Shown here in pieces: positions 48,001 to 50,670 of a stretch of 50,670 bases of DNA (positions are counted from its first letter, which is position 1; every line of letters begins with the position of its first letter). This DNA is from a virus, in the IMG/VR virus record IMGVR_UViG_3300031951_017642, positions 1 to 50,670 of that record. The stretch is one strand, 5' to 3'. Made by a program: the position numbers and the translations under genes. The notes under the pieces were generated by a model. It ran no database searches. It was not told the DNA's origin and saw only the letters and a list, made by a program, of their open reading frames with translations.

Positions 48001-50670
48001 TATTTCTATTTCCTGAAGTATTCGTGTAAAGGCTGTTCGGTCCAATACCAACATTCCTACATCCTGTAGTATTACATTTTAAAGAAAATCCACCAATTGC
48101 AATGTTTAATGGTCCCGTTGCGGTATTAGCAAATGCAACCGTACATCCAATTGAAATGTTAGTTGCAACATTGTTATTCCCTCTACCTACCTTTACTGAA
48201 TTAATATTCAAGTAAGGTGATGTGATTGTACCATCAAAAGTTAAAAGTGATTCAGCAACTATGCCGCCCGCACCATCTGAAGTTAGTACTTCATTATTAG
48301 CTCCAGGTACTGTAGGAGAAACCCCACTTGTACCATTGGTTCCATTAGTTCCTGATGTTCCGTTGGTTCCACTTGTACCATTAGTTCCTGATGTTCCGTT
48401 TGTTCCACTTGAACCGTTTGTTCCATTTGTACCGCTCGATCCATTTGTTCCGTTAGTACCACTAGTTCCGTTGGTACCACTTGAACCATTTGTTCCATTA
48501 GTACCGGATGTTCCGTTAGTTCCTGAAGTTCCGTTGGTACCGCTTGAACCATTTGTCCCGTTAGTACCTGAAGATCCATTAGTCCCATTTGTACCGCTAG
48601 TTCCATTTGTTCCCGAACTACCGTTTGTTCCGTTTGTACCTGAAGTTCCATTAGTTCCTGACGTTCCATTTGTACCTGAAGACCCGTTAGTACCATTTGT
48701 CCCACTAGTTCCGTTAGTACCCGATGTTCCGTTGGTTCCTGAAGTACCGTTTGTTCCGTTGGTTCCTGAAGTTCCATTTGTTCCTGAAGAGCCATTAGTC
48801 CCATTTGTACCGCTAGTTCCATTTGTTCCCGAACTACCGTTTGTTCCGTTTGTACCTGAAGTTCCATTAGTTCCTGACGTTCCATTTGTACCTGAAGATC
48901 CATTAGTTCCGTTAGTACCTGATGTTCCATTTGTACCTGAAGATCCATTAGTTCCGTTAGTACCTGATGTTCCATTTGTACCTGAAGATCCATTAGTTCC
49001 GTTAGTACCGCTAGTACCATTAGTTCCCGAAGATCCATTCGTACCATTAGTTCCTGAAGTACCATTCGTACCGCTAGAACCATTAGTTCCCGATGTTCCG
49101 TTGGTTCCACTTGTACCGTTTGTTCCGTTTGTACCACTTGACCCATTTGTACCGTTGGTTCCATTTGTTCCCGAAGTCCCATTAGTACCTGACGTTCCGT
49201 TTGTACCACTTGACCCATTTGTACCGTTAGTCCCTGACGTTCCATTTGTACCTGATGTTCCATTAGTCCCGTTGGTTCCTGAAGTTCCGTTTGTTCCGCT
49301 AGTACCATTCGTTCCTGATGTTCCGTTAGTACCGCTAGTACCATTAGTTCCCGAAGATCCATTAGTTCCTGATGTTCCATTAGTACCACTTGTACCATTT
49401 GTTCCATTAGTTCCTGAAGTTCCATTGGTCCCGCTAGTTCCGTTGGTACCACTCGAACCATTTGTTCCGTTTGTACCTGAAGAACCATTTGTTCCACTAG
49501 TTCCATTTGTTCCGTTTGTTCCACTAGTACCGTTGGTTCCTGAAGTACCATTTGTTCCGCTAGTTCCGTTGGTTCCATTAGTACCAGATGTACCATTAGT
49601 ACCTGAAGATCCATTAGTTCCGTTAGTTCCTGAAGTACCATTAGTACCGCTTGAACCATTTGTTCCGCTAGTACCATTAGTTCCGTTAGTTCCTGAAGTA
49701 CCATTAGTACCGCTTGAACCATTTGTTCCGCTAGTACCGTTGGTACCATTCGTACCATTTGTTCCGCTAGTTCCGTTGGTACCACTTGAACCATTTGTAC
49801 CATTTGTTCCTGATGTTCCATTGGTCCCGCTCGTACCATTTGTCCCATTAGTACCGCTAGTTCCATTAGTACCGCTAGTTCCATTTGTTCCACTTGTACC
49901 GTTCGTACCATTAGTTCCGCTAGTTCCATTGGTTCCCGATGTTCCATTAGTCCCGCTCGTACCATTTGTCCCATTAGTACCGCTAGTTCCATTAGTACCG
50001 CTAGTACCATTGGTACCGCTTGTACCGTTCGTACCATTAGTTCCGCTAGTTCCATTGGTTCCCGATGTTCCATTAGTACCATTCGTTCCTGAGGTTCCAT
50101 TTGTTCCATTAGTACCGCTAGTTCCATTAGTACCGCTAGTACCATTGGTACCGCTTGTACCGTTCGTACCATTAGTTCCGCTAGTTCCATTGGTTCCCGA
50201 TGTTCCATTAGTACCATTCGTTCCTGAGGTTCCATTTGTTCCACTAGTACCGTTTGTTCCATTTGTACCGCTAGTACCATTGGTACCGCTTGAACCATTT
50301 GTCCCATTCGTACCTGAAGTTCCGTTTGTACCACTAGTTCCGTTAGTACCTGATGTTCCGTTTGTACCATTAGTTCCGTTAGTACCCGATGTTCCATTTG
50401 TTCCATTCGTACCTGAGGTCCCGTTTGTACCATTTGTTCCGCTAGTTCCATTAGTTCCTGATGTTCCATTAGTACCATTTGTTCCGCTAGTTCCATTAGT
50501 CCCGTTGGTTCCTGAAGTTCCGTTTGTTCCATTAGTCCCCGAAGTCCCGTTTGTACCATTTGTTCCGCTAGTTCCATTAGTTCCTGATGTTCCATTAGTA
50601 CCATTTGTTCCGCTAGTTCCATTAGTCCCGTTGGTTCCTGAAGTTCCGTTTGTTCCATTAGTCCCCGAAG
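45038..50670 (-). CDS. Giant collagen-like and NxAIG-repeat fibre/adhesin, N-terminus beyond window
   Basis: At least 1877 residues in one frame from the right edge to the stop at 45038; the true start lies outside. The visible N-terminal 780 residues are an almost pure Gly-Thr-Ser/Gly-Thr-Asn rod of about 260 triplets. A linker (SPTVPGANNEVLTSDGAGG; FDGTITSPYLNINSVKVGRG) joins it to about 57 repeats of 17 residues with the core N-x-A/G-IG-x-x-x-L-x-x-N-T-x-G. These resemble YadA/TMF-type adhesin heads, which wind as beta-rolls. Many repeats carry Cys. The end (SDIWPVYINGVLRKIMLSC) may be the tip. A TTG codon at 48209-48211 is not the start, because the frame is open and meaningful upstream. 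It is probably a long side or tail fibre for host binding. Confidence 0.8.
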   Translation of the reverse strand, partial: SGTNGTNGTSGTNGTNGTSGTNGTNGTSGTNGTSGTNGTNGTSGTNGTNGTSGTNGTNGTSGTNGTNGTSGTNGTSGTNGTNGTSGTNGTNGTSGTNGTNGTNGTSGTNGTSGTNGTSGTNGTNGSSGTNGTSGTNGTNGTSGTNGTSGTNGTNGTSGTNGTSGTNGTNGTSGTNGTSGTNGTSGTNGTNGTSGTNGTNGTSGTNGTSGTNGTNGTSGTNGTSGTNGTSGTNGTNGTSGTNGTSGTNGTSGTNGTNGTSGTNGTSGTNGTSGTNGTNGTSGTNGTSGTNGTNGSSGTNGTSGTNGTNGTNGTSGTNGSSGTNGTSGTNGTNGTSGTNGSSGTNGTSGTNGTNGSSGTNGTSGTNGTNGTSGTNGTSGTNGTSGTNGTNGTSGTNGSSGTNGTNGSSGTNGTSGTNGTSGTNGTNGTSGTNGTSGTNGSSGTNGTSGTNGTSGTNGTSGTNGTSGTNGTNGTSGTNGTSGTNGTNGSSGTNGTSGTNGTSGTNGTNGTNGSSGTNGTNGTSGTNGTSGTNGSSGTNGTSGTNGTNGSSGTNGTSGTNGTNGSSGTNGTSGTNGTNGSSGTNGTSGTNGTNGSSGTNGTSGTNGTSGTNGTNGSSGTNGTSGTNGTNGSSGTNGTSGTNGTNGTSGTNGTSGTNGTSGTNGTNGSSGTNGTSGTNGTSGTNGTNGSSGTNGTSGTNGTNGSSGTNGTNGSSGTNGTSGTNGTSGTNGTNGSSGTNGTSGTNGTNGSSGTNGTNGSSGTNGTSGTNGTSGTNGTSGTNGTNGTSGVSPTVPGANNEVLTSDGAGGIVAESLLTFDGTITSPYLNINSVKVGRGNNNVATNISIGCTVAFANTATGPLNIAIGGFSLKCNTTGCRNVGIGPNSLYTNTSGNRNIGIGYRSLLLNSNGAENVAIGGQSTLSSNTSGSNNVGIGSYALRYTTTGNYNFAIGSRVLNCNTTGSCNIGIGRLSLYCNTTGCHNTAFGFCSLRSNTTGSQNNAMGQYALRSNTTGSQNNAFGRNALRSNVSGVNNVAIGDGTLFNNTIGSGNLAVGYRSMSSNINGGNNTAIGRYSLQSNTQGTYNNAIGLSSLRNNTLGCHNTAIGRYSLLNNNTGNFNTAIGQYALRNNTSGLHNIAIGCQSLRYNTTGCDNVSFGRDALRFSTTGSNNIGIGRETLYAFGAKYDNVAIGYRSLKCVTTGCCNIAIGRRASYNNTTGNNNVSIGSGVLFQNTTGCQNIGIGISNLDNNTTGYQNISIGASASLANTTGSRNLSIGYRALFSNVGGCYNIAIGHFSLYCSNTLSHEIAIGSEAMRYRAPFNLPGPANIAIGLFALRGCNYTYKQCGYGNIAIGGCSQRYNSTGHYNIGIGSNTLTLNKTGRQNVAIGANALRNTTAYNPSVAVGFLALCTQTTGYNNTAVGTRALQSNSTGIRNTAVGHFALIYNTGNDNTGVGYNTQNNGGTAYANSSLGSKTLESNIAGFHNVAMGYRALAKNLTGFKNTGLGSRSIENNTYGHNNIGIGYQSLYNNNTGYQNIAIGTCSLLNNTYGQFNIAQGYRAMYNNTYGCFNVAIGRCVLENNTTANENIAIGRKPLFSNTTGTQNIALGRNALICNSTGNYNIAMGRTALYENTTGVGNVSIGIRTMAYNKSGSCNVVLGYRANYNGYQSCFNVFIGTKAGCNHSCYCTNANVAIGFQALFSSVATSENVAIGTETLYGNTSGGVNVAIGERSQRNLTTGQRNVSVGSRAMYYATTTRYSIGVGAWAGSKLTTGYDNIAIGRCASYNQPTTSKNNIAIGREANCATTYQGDNNIFLGYRTGMPTGNYTASVAIGGYTDIQASNYIHFGSAVGGFNLGVVSSGIGCTVSDIWPVYINGVLRKIMLSC
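45200..48190 (-). repeat. 51-bp coding repeats (17-residue NxAIG units)
   Basis: Roughly 57 diverged tandem units such as NTAIGRYSLLNNNTGNF and NIAIGCQSLRYNTTGCD. Period is 17 residues with occasional 18 or longer units, for example around the YKQCGYGN interruption. Confidence 0.85.
48576..48898 (-). repeat. 107-bp direct repeat pair
   Basis: Copies at 48576-48682 and 48792-48898, 216 bases apart, are identical by eye. This shows recent duplication within the collagen-like tract. Confidence 0.75.
48878..49009 (-). repeat. 45-bp tandem repeat, about 2.9 copies
   Basis: Copies begin at 48878, 48923 and 48968 with one mismatch at the first base of the first copy. Each encodes 15 residues. Confidence 0.8.
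49971..50240 (-). repeat. 135-bp tandem duplication
   Basis: 49971-50105 matches 50106-50240 base for base by eye, encoding 45 residues per copy. Confidence 0.8.
50418..50669 (-). repeat. 126-bp tandem duplication at window edge
   Basis: 50418-50543 is identical to 50544-50669 by eye, encoding 42 residues per copy. More copies may follow outside the window. Confidence 0.8.

Larger units (their letters stand above)
48320..50670 (-). repeat. Long Gly-Thr-Ser/Asn coding repeat
   Basis: About 2.35 kb of nine-base units encoding GTS and GTN, continuing past the window. Glycine, serine and threonine codons are varied, but longer blocks are exactly duplicated within it. Confidence 0.9.

Noticed and set aside
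48209-48211. TTG as a start for the 17-residue repeat protein (giving 1057 residues)
   Set aside because: The same frame is open and meaningful upstream through a linker into the collagen-like rod, so the shorter start is an artefact of where initiation codons happen to fall.
48283-50658. A 791-codon open frame on the minus strand rich in Met, Glu, Gln and Leu
   Set aside because: It is an alternate frame of the collagen-like repeat. The GTS/GTN frame continues in phase into the 17-residue repeat domain and has the expected fibre composition, whereas this frame is open only because the repeat contains few stops in it.
48320-50670. Possible CRISPR-like array because of the regular short repeats
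   Set aside because: There are no unique spacers between conserved repeats; the unit is a continuous coding triplet repeat with an intact reading frame.
1-50670. tRNA genes, integrase, transposase or attachment sites
   Set aside because: I looked for cloverleaf-like segments, GTTCAA-type T-loops in context and recombinase motifs and saw none I could support by eye; a covariance-model scan would be needed to exclude tRNAs.

Overview
The window looks like part of the genome of a large, AT-rich, T4-related contractile-tailed phage (myovirus). The evidence is a T4-type tail sheath, tail tube, gp26-type chaperone, tape measure, gp53-like baseplate protein, gp13-like neck protein and a gp43-type family B DNA polymerase, with no bacterial housekeeping genes. 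The host is probably Gram-negative and possibly a member of the Bacteroidota. This is inferred from an enzyme family that uses ADP-heptose, an OmpA-like peptidoglycan-binding segment in the virion, and starts that mostly lack a clear Shine-Dalgarno sequence.

Layout. (1) 1-18.6 kb, minus strand: the tail and neck block. In transcription order it holds two neck/tail-end proteins, sheath, a HAD-family phosphatase, tube, tail assembly chaperone (with a probable +1 frameshift extension), tape measure and three baseplate proteins; the last runs off the left edge. A tiny ribbon-helix-helix-like gene lies on the plus strand. (2) 18.7-24.2 kb, plus strand: an SNF2-type helicase, an unusual fusion of an HExxH metallopeptidase-like domain with a complete Mn-type superoxide dismutase, a gp13-like neck protein and a small protein. 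(3) 24.1-27.0 kb, minus: DNA polymerase. (4) 27.1-50.7 kb, mostly minus: repetitive fibre/adhesin genes interleaved with carbohydrate-modification genes. The fibres include two paralogous Thr/Pro-linker proteins flanking a beta-helix-like protein, a Gly-Thr-Ser/Asn collagen-like fibre, a LamG-like lectin fibre, and a giant protein of at least 1877 residues that joins a collagen-like rod to 17-residue NxAIG repeats. The enzymes are two HtrL/YibB-like glycosyltransferases (one fused to a second GT-A-like domain), a GT60/GlcNAc-transferase-like enzyme, two GT9-like enzymes, a 969-residue fusion (GT4-like, TibC/BAHT-type O-heptosyltransferase, FkbM methyltransferase), APS kinase, a HxGH nucleotidyltransferase, a DUF2061 protein and a sulfotransferase.

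Main hypothesis: the right half encodes a system that glycosylates, methylates and sulfates the phage's own Thr/Ser/Asn-rich virion fibres. APS kinase would supply PAPS and the sulfotransferase would use it. The GT60-like and BAHT-like enzymes belong to families whose known members transfer sugars directly to protein Thr/Ser/hydroxyproline, and likely acceptors are encoded next to them. The enzyme families are supported by motifs; the assembled pathway is inference.

Regulation: a heptamer TATTTAT on the coding strand lies 4-57 nt upstream of 16 genes on both strands. It is the reverse complement of the core of the T4 late promoter and is a candidate phage-specific promoter. Two strong intrinsic terminators follow the sheath and tube genes, and a bidirectional hairpin covers the abutting stop codons of a convergent pair at 41.2 kb. 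No tRNA, rRNA, CRISPR array, transposon or integrase was seen. No gene-free stretch exceeds about 170 bases.
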